64,000 nucleotides of DNA. Origin: Liolophura sinensis. Its lineage: Eukaryota > Mollusca > Polyplacophora > Chitonida > Chitonidae. Where the stretch lies: NCBI RefSeq assembly GCF_032854445.1, contig NC_088299.1, positions 6,423,001-6,487,000 on the forward strand, read 5' to 3'. The notes beneath the pieces were generated by a model. The model was not told the origin of the DNA and made no database searches. It saw nothing but the letters and a program-made list of their open reading frames with translations. The stretch's first letter is position 1, and each line of letters begins with the position of its first letter. Position numbers and translations under genes: made by a program. Shown here one piece after another: positions 46,056-59,574 of this stretch.

Positions 46056-49000
46056 AGTGAGGATGCTTTATTGACCATTACCAGTTGAGTGTATTGTCTG
46101 AGCTCACTAATCATGAAACAGTCATTGAAAATTTAGGTTGACAAACCCGATTTTATTGGATAAACACCTTTTGAATTTGTCCAGCCATTTGTATGTATGT
46201 ATGCTGGTGCACATATATATTTTTCATTGTTAATCTACTAATGATTTGGTTCAAGAAACAGAAGGGAAAAAGTGTATATTTTCAGAAATACACCAGTAGG
46301 ATATGCATTAAGAACTTCTTATTAACTTTATGTTAAATTTATTAATCATTCAGCAATAAATTTTTGTTAAAACGCTTAGAGTTAGAATCTTAATGGTTGA
46401 CTGCTAACGCATAAAAAGTTGAACACGTGATAATAAAGGATATATTTTTTTTTTTAGTAAAAATGTACATTAAGTAAAAAAATGTGTGCCTCACATGAAA
46501 GGCAAGACTGAGGTCAGAAATATTTCAGTGTTATTTTTCATTTTTGTTTTTCTTTATGAAGACGCAAAAGTATTTTTCCATGGCCATTTTAAGACCATAT
46601 GTTATATTCCATAGGTTTTTCACATTATTTTCAATATCTGAGCATCCATTGAAATTAGACCATGTCCATCAGAGATGATTTCACAGAAATTAACCATGGA
46701 TATGTTGAAAAATATTGTATAGAAAAGTAAGAGAAAGTTTATCTGATTTCAGTGCTGAGCAAAAATTCCAAAAAGTTTTGAGGGCCTTGAGGGTTTTGTT
46801 TTTTTTTCCTTTTTCTCAGTATGTATATGTTCACTTCAACAGTTCGTGTAACAAGCTACACTGTGCAGTATAAAGGCGTGTTCTGAATATGAAAATCAAG
46901 GCAGCTATTTGTGTGTTGTTTGGATCTTACATGCATCATCAGTGGCAGTACATGCCTGTATAATATAGCTTGTTTGCTAACATATGAATATGACAAGTCT
47001 TGCATCAAGAGTGAATTGTTAAAAATTCATATATAGTAGCAGTAGGTAGTAGCATATATGTGATATCAAGATGGATTAAAATGTTTTTTTGTATTGTAGA
47101 TGCTTCTAACTATATGTCTCTCATTTGGCATGTATAACATTTATTGTAATATGGGCATTTGGTACATGCCTTTTCATTTACTAGTACATTGTTTGATTTC
47201 AGTATTTAATTTTTTGTTTTTGTTGATTATGTAGTGTAATATTTTAAATTGTTATTTTTTTAGAAGAGAGTACCGGTAAAAAAAGACATCTTTCAGATTT
47301 TGTTTCATGTATCAGAAAGAATTTATTCACTACAACGTTTTTGGTTGGATAACATTTGATTTACAACATTGGTGATTGAACTTTTAAGATATGTAATGCT
47401 TTTATTCCTATAATTTCTTCTTTTCTTTCTGCATTTTCACATATTTGTGTAATAATTATAAAAGGTTATGGGTAAAATTTTTCATGACAGCTAGTGGATA
47501 GTCTGACACATATATGCAGTTGAAACACTACTTGTCTGAATATAAAGTTTGTCAAAACTGTATAATGGTATGTGATATGTTTATCACTCATTTTCTTATT
47601 TTCCCTTTATAGTTGAGATTAAGCAACTCTCAGTGTCTGCTGTTCAGTCTCTCCATTGGTTGGTCAAAATTTTGATACCTTAAATATGGACCTCATATCT
47701 TATGACATATCGGCCATTCACTTATAAAGACAGGCCTTGGTGCAACATGACATGAAATCCTATAAGAAGGATGACTATTGGGTGTTTGCACTTAATTGTT
47801 CCATCGTAATCTGCATAAATATGACACATCAGGTTGTTTTTCTCTGTGCCACTATCTACAAATTGTCAGATCAGTTTTATTCTAGACATGTACACTTTCA
47901 TAGAATTTTGTAAAATCATTTTTCAGCTTTGGAAATATTGTGAATGTGGCTCCTGACAAGTTTGTGAAGCCCTGTAGGAATATCCGTAAAATGTACTGAA
48001 CTTTGATTGTCTTTGATTACTGAACTTTTGATTTGAATTTGTACCAAAGTAATACGATCATACCTTCAAGTACTTTGCATCCTCTTTTCTGGCAACATTA
48101 GGATACATGTACATGTAATTGGATCAGGCATCGAGAAGAATACTTAGTCAAGTCAGTGATGGAAATTGAAAGTCATTAATATGTATTGTAATTAGCCAGA
48201 CTTCCTTACACCACCAGGAACTGATTTTACAAAGCCGTATATGACTTTCGTCAAATAGTAAAACCTCTTCATGATCTTCAGTTTTAAGTACTGGAAGTTC
48301 AAATTTCGACACTTTTATCATAAGATAACATTGATAAGGTGGACAGTATATTAATTTATAAAGCTGAAAAATAAGCTTTAAGATTGTGTTTTAAATTTTG
48401 ACTTAAATCAGAAATGCCTTTGTGGAATTCACCCTGGTTCTTTCTGAATGTTATACCACTAAGGATAATCTTCTAGCTTTCAAAAAGTGTACATAATTAT
48501 CTATCTTAATTCACAATTTAGATTTGGATGGGGTAAACTGGTCAGATATTGATAGAGATAGAGGTTATGGCAGAATTTACAACGCCTATGAATGAACATC
48601 TTACTGACAAATGTTACCAATCCTTTATGAAACAGTGGCAAGGTACAATCCAGTGTGTGATGTTAGAGAGATATTGCTCTTTGATATGAATGACCATATC
48701 CAAAAGAATTAATGAAAATCAATCCAGTCAATCCAGTCAGGGCTAGGATTTCTGGATAACGTATCAACCAGCTATAACTGAAGTGCTATATGGATTCTTA
48801 CCATTCATATCCAGATGTTGTGTGAGCATGTGCGTTTGTGGTTATTTATTACTCAGCTGTACATGAAAGTTTTTTCCCGCTCATATTATGCTAGGTGTTT
48901 TGAAACAAGATTCTGTGTAAAATCTTACGTGTAATACCAGCTTTAAAATTAAGCCAATCTTCAATTTTGTACTTAGCCCCAAAATGCCAGTGTAAATGCA

Positions 49001-49247
49001 ACAGTATATTACATATGATTTAAATCTGCTGCTGTTATAATTAACATTGGGACAAATGCATTGGCGGCACGGTTTGCAAAGATTGCATAGGGTGTACTGA
49101 AAATCTCAAGTTGTTACACTTGGTGAACAACAGAAGGCATGAATGTGCTGGGGAGATTAATAGTGTAGAATGCCTATGTTCCTGCACAGTTGCTGCTAGA
49201 TTTGGCTTTTTGCCAGCAATAAAATTTGCCTGCTAGATATTTCATTG
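46056..49247. other. AT-rich stretch without recognised features
   Basis: No exon, SINE or array recognised. It could be distal 3' UTR of EIF2AK1 or intergenic. Several further AATAAA motifs occur. Confidence 0.45.
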
Positions 49248-49470
49248 AATACAGTATTTATTCTTCAAGCTCAATTTTCATCAAGCTCTGCGACCAGTAT
49301 TTTGAAACTATAAGATAACTATGAGATAACAATGGGGTATAGATAATAATAGTATAAATAATGGGGTGCAGAGGATTTTTAGCGTCATTTTTGTAATAAT
49401 TGTACGCATAAATTTCTGTGAAAAAAAAAGTGCCTTAGAGGTTAAAAAGGTTGTAGAATTATTGTATACA
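49248..49470. mobile_element. MITE related to 39466-39670, diverged
   Basis: The left end reads TACAGTATTTATTCTTCAAG, and the right end reads, in reverse complement, TACAATAATTCTACAACCTT. The interior has TTTAGCGTCATTTTTGTAAT and AAAGTGCCTTAGAGGTTAAA, paralleling GTAGCGTCATCTTCATGATA and AAAGTGCTTTAGTGGTCGAA at 39590-39652. Confidence 0.65.
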
Positions 49471-50756
49471 TACAAGTAAAAAGTGAAAGCAGTTAAGTTT
49501 CTTCCAAGAATAATTTATTGTGATTCTTATTGACTCGAAGTAGACCTAATAGATTGATGTCACAACTCCGAGAAATGGGCATAATGACCCATTTTCATTC
49601 GTCATCCGATATGGCTCATTATGGTTGAATAAAACAGAAATGTGGAGACATATTTGGTCGAACAGAATAAAGGCATTTCTGATGGATCTAATAGTGTGTT
49701 AAACACTGAGCACAGTGTCTTGGTACAGGTCTAATGGTGACCTGGCATTGATATTTCCAAACTCTGAACCTATGTTTAATGTGCAAAAATATTTAAAAAT
49801 TTCTGATTCTTTCTGTGACCTCTTAAGTTTATCCAATATATCGTAAACTTTGAAAAAAGGGCTGTCGAGTTTTCCATGGGGTTCATGAAGAGTAACAAAC
49901 AATCTTTGTATGTGGACACAAGTACACTGTATTAAATCTCGGGCATATGATAGAAAAAAAAAGTGTTATGTTTCAGGGTATAAAAAAAGAAGTAATTAGT
50001 CTTGTTAATGTTTTAGTGTGTCAATTGATGCTGCAAAACTTATGTCAAGGAACTTTGTCTCCGGTGTGTGCCATGATTCTAACAGGTATATAATTGTCAA
50101 TATATTTTACATGTGCTGATGAAGTTTTGGGCATTTTACAGCTTAAATCTTGATGACTGAATTTTTGTTTTTCTACAAAAATGAGTGACAATAAGGATTT
50201 TGCATGGTAATTATGGTTATAATGTTCCGGCTGAAGATTTTGCAATCAAGCCAACCAATCAGATTGATTGTCAGTGACATGACTGAGGAGGTTTGTCATA
50301 TACTGCTACTGACTGTCAGTTATTTGTTGTTTTTCTTTTTCTATGAAAATGTTTATTTTGTAATTGACTGAAAATCTTCTTGGAAGGTTGGTCTGTGTAA
50401 AAATAAAAATATTGTTTTCATCATTTTTGTGTTTGTGTGATAAATATTATGTTTAAGTTAACACTTCACCCTTAAGGTTTTATTAGTATTTTTTATGTTT
50501 ATTTAATTTGCCAAAATATTACTCCCCAAAAAGTGCATTTTTATATTCATCAAATATTATTTTTGGTGTAGAAAACACCCGTTGTTCTGGTAAAGATCAG
50601 TGGGACCCTCTGATTCGGGTATGTACAGCTTCATGGGTTTTCTTTGTGCATTAACTACAGTTTCCCCCCATTCTGTAAGACGGGTCGAAAGTTGGAGGTG
50701 ACATGACCACCCTTTCATGTCTAAAACAAACTGGCTGCCCAGTGTTAAAGCATTGA
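49471..50756. other. Intergenic stretch without recognised features
   Basis: AT-rich with short chance reading frames. Nothing else recognised. Confidence 0.45.
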
Positions 50757-51026
50757 TTTTTTTTTTTTTTTTTTTGATTGGTGTTTTACGCCGTACTCAA
50801 GAATATTTCACTTATACGACGGCGGCCAGCATTATGGTGGGGTGGAAACCGGGCACAGCCCGGGAAAACCCACGACCATCCGCAGGTTGCTGGCAGACCT
50901 TCCCACTTACGGCCGGAGAGGAAGCCAGCATGAGCTGGACTTGAACTCACAGCGACCGCATTGGTGAGAGGCTCCTGGGTCATTACGCTGCGCTAGCGCG
51001 CTAACCGACTGAGCCACGGAGGCCCC
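50757..51026 (-). mobile_element. SINE A, full length and little diverged
   Basis: On the - strand it reads GGGGCCTCCGTGGCTCAGTC, GGTTAGCGCGCTAGCGCAGC, B box GAGTTCAAGTCC, CGGCCGTAAGTGGGAAGGTC, TAATGCTGGCCGCCGTCGTA and GCGTAAAACACCAATC, ending in an A run. TTAAAGCATTGA and TTAAAGCTTTGA flank it with one mismatch. The cleanest copy in the window and a good reference for the family. Confidence 0.94.
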
Positions 51027-51049
51027 TTAAAGCTTTGAGGAAAAGTTCA

Positions 51050-54000
51050 CTTTTTGCCACGTCACTAGCGACCAGAAATTGATGTATGAAGGAACATGGA
51101 ATAAATGAAGGAGGGATCATGACGTAACAGAGATCATGGTGATGTAGAGGGATCATGTTGTAGAGGGATCATGATGTAGGAGGGATCATGGTGATGTAGG
51201 GGGGGAACATGGAGGACATGTGGGAGGGGTAATGACAGAAGGTAACATGATGTTGGAGAGATCATGGTGATGTAGGGGGGAACATGGTGATGTAGGGGGG
51301 AACATGGAACACATGTAGGAGGGGTAATGACAAGGTAACATGATGTTGGAGGGATCATGGTGATGTAGGGGGGAACATGGAGCACGTGTAGGAGGAGTAA
51401 TGACAGAAGGTAACATGATGTTGGAGAGATCCATGGTGATGTAGGGGGGGAACATGGAGCACATGTAGGAGGGGTAATGACAAGGTAACACAATGTTGGA
51501 TGGATCATGGTGATGTAGGGGGGAACATGGAGCACGTGTAGGAGGGGTAATGACAAGGTAACATGATGTTGAAGGGATCATGGAGATGTAGGGGGGGAAC
51601 ATGGAGCACGTGTGGGAGGGGTAATGACAGAAGGTAACATGATGTTGGAGGGATCATGGAGATGTAGGGGGGAACATGGAGCACGTGTAGGAGGGGTAAT
51701 GACATAAAAGATAACATGATGTAGGAAGGATCGTGGTGATGTAGGAGGGAAACAAGGAGCACATGTAAGGTGTGGCAATATGGTGTTGGATGGATGATGG
51801 TGTAGGGGGGATCATGGAGCACATGTAGGAGGGATCATGACATAGAAGGTAACATGATGTTGGAGAGATCATGGTGATGTAGGGGGGGGGGGGGATATGG
51901 AACACATGTAGGAGGGGTAATGACAGAAGGTAACATGATGTTGGAGGGATCATGGAGATGTAGGGGGGAACATGGAGCACGTGTAGGAGGGGTAATGACA
52001 GAAGGTAACATGATGTTGGAGGGATCATGGTGATGTAGGGGGGAACATGGAACACATGTAGGAGGGGTAATGACAGAAGGTAACATGATGTTGGAGAGAT
52101 CATGGTGATGTAGGGGGGGGACATGGAACACATGTAGGAGGGGTAATGACAGAAGGTAACATGATGTTGGAGAGATCATGGTGATGTAGGGGGGGAAAAC
52201 ATGGAGCACATGTAGGAGGGGTAATGACAGAAGGTAACATGATGTTGGAGGGATCATGGTGATGTAGGGGGGAACATGGAACACGTGTAGGAGGGGTAAT
52301 GACAGAAGGTAACATGATGTTGGAGGGATCATGGTGATGTAGGGGGAACATGGAACACGTGTAGGAGGGGTAATGACAGAAGGTAACATGATGTAGGAAG
52401 GATCGTGGTGATGTAGGAGGGAAACAAGGAGCACATGTAAGGTGTGGCAATATGGTGTTGGATGGACGATGGAGATGTAGGGGGGAACATGACATGAAGG
52501 TAACATGATGTTGGAGAGATCATGGTGATGTAGGGGGGAACATGGTGATGTAGCGGGGAACATGGAACACATGTAGGAGGGGTAATGACAAGGTAACATG
52601 ATGTTGGAGGGATCATGGTGATGTAGGGGGGAACATGGAGCTCGTGTAGGAGGGGTAATGACAAGGTAACATGATGTTGAAGGGATCATGGAGATGTAGG
52701 GGGGAACATGGAGCACGTGTAGGAGGGGTAATGACAGAAGGTAACATGATGTTGGAGGGATCATGGAGATGTAGGGGGGAACATGGAGCACGTGTAGGAG
52801 GGGTAATGACATAAAAGATAACATGATGTAGGAAGGATCGTGGTGATGTAGGAGGGAAACAAGGAGCACATGTAAGGTGTGGCAATATGGTGTTGGATGG
52901 ATGATGGTGTAGGGGGGATCATGGAGCACATGTAGGAAGGATCATGACATAGAAGGTAACATGATGTTGGAGGGATCATGGTGATGTAGGGGGGGGACAT
53001 GGAGCACGTGTAGGAGGGGTAATGACAGAAGGTAACATGATGTTTGAGGGATCATGGAGATGTAGGGGGGAAACTTGGAGCACGTGTAGGAGGGGTAATG
53101 GACAAGGTAACATGATGTTGGAGGGATCATGGAGATGTAGGGGGGAACATGGAGCTCGTTGTAGGAGGGGTAATGACAGAAGGGTAACATGATGTTGGAG
53201 GGATCACGGAGATGTAGGGGGGAACATGGAGCACGTGTAGGAGGGGTAATGACAAGGTAACATGATGTTGGAGAGATCATGGTGATGTAGGGGGGAACAT
53301 GGAGCATGTGTAGGAGGGGGTAATGACAGAAGGTAACATGATGTTGAAGGGATCATGGTGATGTAGGGGGGGACATGGAGCACATGTAGGAGGGTAATGA
53401 CAGAAGGTAACATGATGTTGGAGAGATCATGGTGATGTGGGGGGGGGGGAACATGAAGCATGGCGCAAGGAACATGGAGCATGTGTAGGAGGGGTAATGA
53501 CAAGTAACATGATGTTGGAGGGATCATGGAGATGTAGGGGGGAACTTGGAGCACGTGTAGGAGGGGTAATGACAAGGTAACATGATGTTGGAGGAGATCA
53601 TGGTGATGTAGGGGGGGGGGGGACATGGAGCACATGTAGGAGGGGTAATGACAGAAGGTAACATGATGTTGGAGGGATCATGGTGATGTAGGGGGGAACA
53701 TGGAGCACGTGTAGGAGGGGTAATGACAGAAGGTAACATGATGTTGGAGGGATCATGGAGATGTAGGGGGGAACATGGAGCACATGTAGGAGGGGTAATG
53801 ACAGAAGGTAACATGATGTTTGAGGGATCATGGTGATTGTAGGGGGGAACATGGAGCACGTGTAGGAGGGGTAATGACAGAAGGTAACATGATGTTGGAG
53901 GGATCATGGTGATGTAGCGGGGAACATGGAGCACATGTAGGAGGGGTAATGACATAAAAGATAACATGATGTAGGAAGGATCGTGGTGATGTAGGAGGGA

Positions 54001-56850
54001 ACATGGTGATGTAGGGGGGGAACATGGAGCACGTGTAGGAGGGGTAATGACAGAAGGTAACATGATGTTGGAGGGATTATGGTGATGTAGGGGGGAACAT
54101 GGAGCACGTGTAGGAGGGGTAATGACAGAAGGTAACATGATGTTGGAGAGATCATGGTGATGTAGGGGGGAACATGGAGCATGTGTAGGAGGGGTAATGA
54201 CAAGGTAACATGATGTTGGAGGGATCATGGTGATGTAGGGAGGAACATGGAGCACGTGTAGGAGGGGTAATGACAAGGTAACATGATGTTGGAGGGATCA
54301 TGGAGATGTAGGGGGGGGGGAACATGGAGCACATGTAGGAGGGGTAATGACAGAAGGTAACATGATGTTGGAGAGATCATGGTGATGTGGGGGGGGGGAA
54401 CATGGAGCACGTGTAGGAGGGGTAATGACAAGGTAACATGATGTTGGAGGGATCATGGAGATGTAGGGGGGAACATGGAGCACATGTAGGAGGGGTAATG
54501 ACAGAAGGTAACATGATGTTGGAGGGATCATGGTGATGTAGGGGGGAACATGGAGCACGTGTAGGAGGGGTAATGACAGAAGGTAACATGATGTTGGAGG
54601 GATCATGGAGATGTAGGGGGGAACATGGAGCACGTGTAGGAGGGGTAATGACAGAAGGTAACATGATGTTGGAGGGATCATGGAGATGTAGGGGGGAACA
54701 TGGAGCACGTGTAGGAGGGGTAATGACAGAAGGTAACATGATGTTGGAGGGATCATGGTGATGTAGGGGGGAACATGGAGCACGTGTAGGAGGGGTAATG
54801 ACAGAAGGTAACATGATGTTGGAGGGATCATGGTGATGTAGCGGGGAACATGGAGCACATGTAGGAGGGGTAATGACATAAAAGATAACATGATGTAGGA
54901 AGGATCGTGGTGATGTAGGAGGGAACATGGTGATGTAGGGGGGGAACATGGAGCACGTGTAGGAGGGGTAATGACAGAAGGTAACATGATGTTGGAGGGA
55001 TCATGGAGATGTAGGGGGGAACTTGGAGCACGTGTAGGAGGGGTAATGACAAGGTAACATGATGTTGGAGGGATCATGGTGATGTAGGGGGGGGAACATG
55101 GAGCACGTGTAGGAGGGGTAATGACAGAAGGTAACATGACGTTGGAGAGATCATGGTGATGTAGGGGGGACATGGAACTCATGTAGGAGGGGTAATGACA
55201 GAAGGTAACATGATGTTGGAGAGATCATGGTGATGTAGGGGGAACATGGAGCACGTGTAGGAGGGGTAATGACAGAAGGTAACATGATGTTGGAGGGATC
55301 ACGGAGATGTAGGGGGGAACATGGAGATGTAGGGGGGAACTTGGAGCACGTGTAGGAGGGGTAATGACAAGGTAACATGATGTTGGAGGGATCATGGAGA
55401 TGTAGGGGGGAACATGGAGCTCGTGTAGGAGGGGTAATGACAGAAGGTAACATGACGTTGGAGAGATCATGGTGATGTAGGGGGGACATGGAACACATGT
55501 AGGAGGGGTAATGACAGAAGGTAACATGATGTTGGAGAGATCATGGTGATGTAGGGGGAACATGGAGCACGTGTAGGAGGGGTAATGACAGAAGGTAACA
55601 TGATGTTGGAGGGATCACGGAGATGTAGGGGGGAACATGGAGCACGTGTAGGAGGGGTAATGACAAGGTAACATGATGTTGGAGAGATCATGGTGATGTA
55701 GGGGGGAACATGGAGCATGTGTAGGAGGGGTAATGACAGAAGGTAACATGATGTTGGAGAGATCATGGTGATGTGGGGGGGGGGAACATGGAGCACGTGT
55801 AGGAGGGGTAATGACAAGGTAACATGATGTTGGAGGGATCATGGAGATGTAGGGGGGAACATGGAGCACATGTAGGAGGGGTAATGACAGAAGGTAACAT
55901 GATGTTGGAGGGATCATGGTGATGTAGGGGGGAACATGGAGCACGTGTGGGAGGGGTAATGACAGAAGGTAACATGATGTTGGAGAGATCATGGTGATGT
56001 AGGGGGGAACATGGAGCACGTGTAGGAGGAGTAATGACAGAAGGTAACATGATGTTGGAGAGATCATGGTGATGTAGGGGGGAACATGGAGCATGTGTAG
56101 GAGGGGTAATGACAAGGTAACATGATGTTGGAGGGATCATGGTGATGTAGGGAGGAACATGGAGCACGTGTAGGAGGGGTAATGACAAGGTAACATGATG
56201 TTGGAGGGATCATGGAGATGTAGGGGGGGGGGGAACATGGAGCACATGTAGGAGGGGTAATGACAGAAGGTAACATGATGTTGGAGAGATCATGGTGATG
56301 TGGGGGGGGGGAACATGGAGCACGTGTAGGAGGGGTAATGACAAGGTAACATGATGTTGGAGGGATCATGGTGATGTAGGGGGGAACATGGAGCACATGT
56401 AGGAGGGGTAATGACAGAAGGTAACATGATGTTGGAGAGATCATGGTGATGTAGGGGGGAACATGGAGCACGTGTAGGAGGGGTAATGACAGAAGGTAAC
56501 ATGATGTAGGAGAGATCATGGTGATGTAGGGGGGGACATGGAGCACGTGTAGGAGGGGTAATGACAGAAGGTAACATGATGTTGGAGAGATCATGGTGAT
56601 GTAGGGGGGAACATGGAGCACATGTAGGAGGGGTAATGACAGAAGGTAACATGATGTTGGAGGGATCATGGAGATGTAGGGGGGAACATGGAGCACATGT
56701 AGGAGGGGTAATGACAGAAGGTAACATGATGTTGGAGAGATCATGGTGATGTAGGGAGGAACATGGAGCACGTGTAGGAGGGGTAATGACAGAAGGTAAC
56801 ATGATGTTGGAGAGATCATGGTGATGTAGGGGGGAACATGGAGCAAATGT
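51050..56850. repeat. 5.8-kb minisatellite, 75-bp unit
   Basis: The typical unit is GTAACATGATGTTGGAGGGA, TCATGGTGATGTAGGGGGGA, ACATGGAGCACGTGTAGGAG, GGGTAATGACAGAAG, with a 71-bp form lacking AGAA. Roughly 75-80 units. A distinct block (AAGATAACATGATGTAGGAA ... GGTGTGGCAATATGGTGTTG) recurs near 51715, 52385 and 52815, and in shortened form near 53955 and 54885, so multi-unit segments have been duplicated. The + strand is purine-rich, with a G5-G12 run in nearly every unit. Long - strand open frames (up to 364 codons) reflect the 75-bp period. Confidence 0.97.
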
Positions 56851-56854
56851 TAGA

Positions 56855-57186
56855 GTGAGTCAGTGAGTGCCTTGGGCTTAACATCGTACTTAACAATTTT
56901 TCAGTCATATAACAAAGAAGGAATCCTTAAAGTGCATGTAATGTGCCTCCTTGTTGCAGGATGGATTTCCACCACTCTTTTATCTAGTGCTGCTTCACTA
57001 AGATGTCTTACTGAAGGCAAGGAAGACACCCCGCTTGAACCGTTATACTGATACATGTCAACCAGTCATTGCACTATCCCCTTCATGCTGAACGCCAAGC
57101 GAGGAAGTTACAACTTCCTCTTTTAGGTCAACTGGATTTGCCGCTCCCAAAGTGGATGCTCTACCAACTGTGCTACCGGGGCTGGT
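56855..57186 (-). mobile_element. SINE B, diverged, between two minisatellites
   Basis: The tail is GTGAGTCAGTGAGTGCC, the body keeps ACAATTTTTCAGTCATATAA and GAGGAAGTTACAACTTCCTC, and the right end is a decayed head. ATGTTAGA occurs at 56847-56854 and again at 57194-57201, a probable target duplication. About 20 bases near the B box are deleted. Confidence 0.9.
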
Positions 57187-58290
57187 CATGTGCATGTTAG
57201 AAGGAACATGAATGCAAGAGGGATCATGGTGTAGGTGGGAACATGCAGCACATGCAAGGCATGGGAACATGATATTGGATGGATGACGGTGAAGGAGTGA
57301 TCATGGTGTAGGTGGGAACATGATGTTGGATGGATGATGGTGAAGGAGTGATCATGGTGTAGGTGGGAACATGATGTTGGATGGATGATGGTGAAGGAGT
57401 GATCATGGTGTAGGTGGGAACATGATGTTGGATGGATGATGGTGAAGGAGTGATCATGGTGTAGGTGGGAACATGAAGCACATGTAAGGCGTGGGAACAT
57501 GATGTTGGATGGATGATGGTGAAGGAGTGATCATGATGTAGGTGGGAACATGATGTTGGATGGATGATGGTGAAGGAGTGATCATGGTGTAGGTGGGAAC
57601 ATGAAGCACATGTAAGGCGTGGGAACATGATATTGGATGGATGATGGTGAAGGAGTGATCATGGTGTAGGTGGGAACATGATGTTAGATGGATGATGGTG
57701 AAGGAGTGATCATGGTGTAGGTGGGAACATGATGTTGGATGGATGATGGTGAAGGAGTGATCATGGTGTAGGTGGGAACATGAAGCACATGTAAGGTGTG
57801 GGAACATGATGTTAGATGGATGATGGTGAAGGAGTGATCATGGTGTAGGTGGGGACATGAAGCGCATGTAAGGCGTGGGAACATGATGTTAGATGGATGA
57901 TGGTGAAGGAGTGATCATGGTGTAGGTGGGAACATGAAGCACATGTAAGGCGTGGGGGCAGGATGTAGGAGGGAACATGGTGCAGGTGGGATCATGGTGT
58001 AGGTGGGAACATGATGGAGGTGGAGACATGATGTAGGAGGTAATATGGAGCACAAGGGATCGTGGTGTAGGAGGGAACATGGTGTAGGAGGGAACATGAT
58101 GTAGGAGGGAACATCGTGTTGCAGGGGATCATAGAGTTTGAGGGATCATGTTGGAGGGAACATGCTGTGGGAGGGAACATGGTGTTGGTGGGAACATGGT
58201 GTAGTGGGGATCAATCATGGTGATGTAGAAGGGGACACGACGGAGGAAGAATCTTGATGTAGGAGGGAAAATGATGTACATGTAGGAGGT
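57187..58290. repeat. Minisatellite, 51-bp unit and longer variants
   Basis: The unit is GATCATGGTGTAGGTGGGAA, CATGATGTTGGATGGATGAT, GGTGAAGGAGT. A longer form adds GAAGCACATGTAAGGCGTGG. The right third degenerates into AGGAGGGAACATGGTGTAGG phrases. Its vocabulary overlaps the 75-bp array, so both probably come from one ancestral array. Confidence 0.93.
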
Positions 58291-58689
58291 GGAAATACGA
58301 CCTATTATAAAATATTAATATAGAAATATATCAGTAACAGGGTTTTTGGATGGTGCCATCAAGGGGTATGTCTATAATGGGCTTGTCACAACATATACGT
58401 AGCTGCACTCATTTTTACCGCATGCACTTAACCATAACCAGAGCCATAACCAGGCGAACCCAGTCACATTCCATGGACACCAGACTAATTCTATAAGCTT
58501 ATCACTTTACGCTTGCTTCTGAATTGTTGGGAGTGCCTTGATCTGATCAAGTTTTGAACTCTGACCTCTGCCCACAAGGCAGGCACTCCAACAATTACTG
58601 CAGTGCTGTCAATTGATGTGCAGACTTAACTTTATGCATTCTGAATAAAACAAAAGAGTTTTTTTTTTTTTTTTATAAATAATCAGCTG

Positions 58690-58695
58690 TTTATT
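58690..58695 (-). terminator. Candidate polyadenylation signal on the - strand
   Basis: TTTATT on the + strand reads AATAAA on the - strand. A run of about 17 T (A on the - strand) lies 15-30 bases further on. It could end the transcript of the right-hand gene. Confidence 0.3.
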
Positions 58696-59574
58696 GCCCT
58701 ACAGGTACCTAAACAGTACATTGTATTTCATATATATACATGAATGTGTGTATTAAAGATATATATAGAATATTACAAGGTGGTTTTGCAAAACTTGAGA
58801 AATAGTAAATTTCTGCAGACATGATTTTGTGTCCTAACAGTAAAGAAAAACTTTCTGAATGTGTCCATAAAATTCAATACAGAGATTCAGTTGTGTAAAC
58901 ATTAAAGATCAACTGTCTTTATTACAAGAGAGGTCTTGAAAAAAGAAATAATAATAATAAAGGATGAAAAAATAAATGGCATACTTTCTTCACAAGGACA
59001 TTCATATACACAGACATGTATAAAGTATATGATGACTGGGTATCATATTTCATTCCTGTAGGTCTTTAATATCGATATACTGGTAAACTAGACTGAAATG
59101 AAAAAGAAAATGACAAGTGAAATGAAAAAGAAAATGACAACAAAAATGAAAATGTTAAAAAGAAAAAAAAGAAAAACAATACCAACAAAATGAAATAATG
59201 AATGTTACTAGGCCTGATGAACTTATTCACAAGTAAACAGTGATCTCAATGTATAAACTTACATTCCATATTAATGCGTAGTGAAATGATAAAATACAAA
59301 ATATACACAAAAATTTAAATATATGGTAAAATTCAGAGAAACACAACATTTAATCTTCTCCGTGTGAAACTGTCGTATCCTGTGGACTATGAGATGACCA
59401 TATTACATGTATTTTGTGTTCATATAAGAAATACACACACCTGTAGGACAGATTACGAGCACTCTGATGTACACGTGCATGCCTTCTTCATGCCAGTTAT
59501 ATCATACTGGAATCCTTAATTTTGCCAAACAGATACCAAATCCATGGCAGGAAGAAATGTGCACATGCTAATGT

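Noticed and set aside
49699-50245. Two short - strand frames of 66-67 codons
   Set aside because: Length is within chance for this composition and no motif or splice structure supports them.
51134-56846. Many long - strand open frames (up to 364 codons) rich in LPLLHVLHVPPYI
   Set aside because: They follow the 75-bp minisatellite period exactly and exist in several frames at once. There are no splice sites, start context or domain, so they are translation of a repeat.
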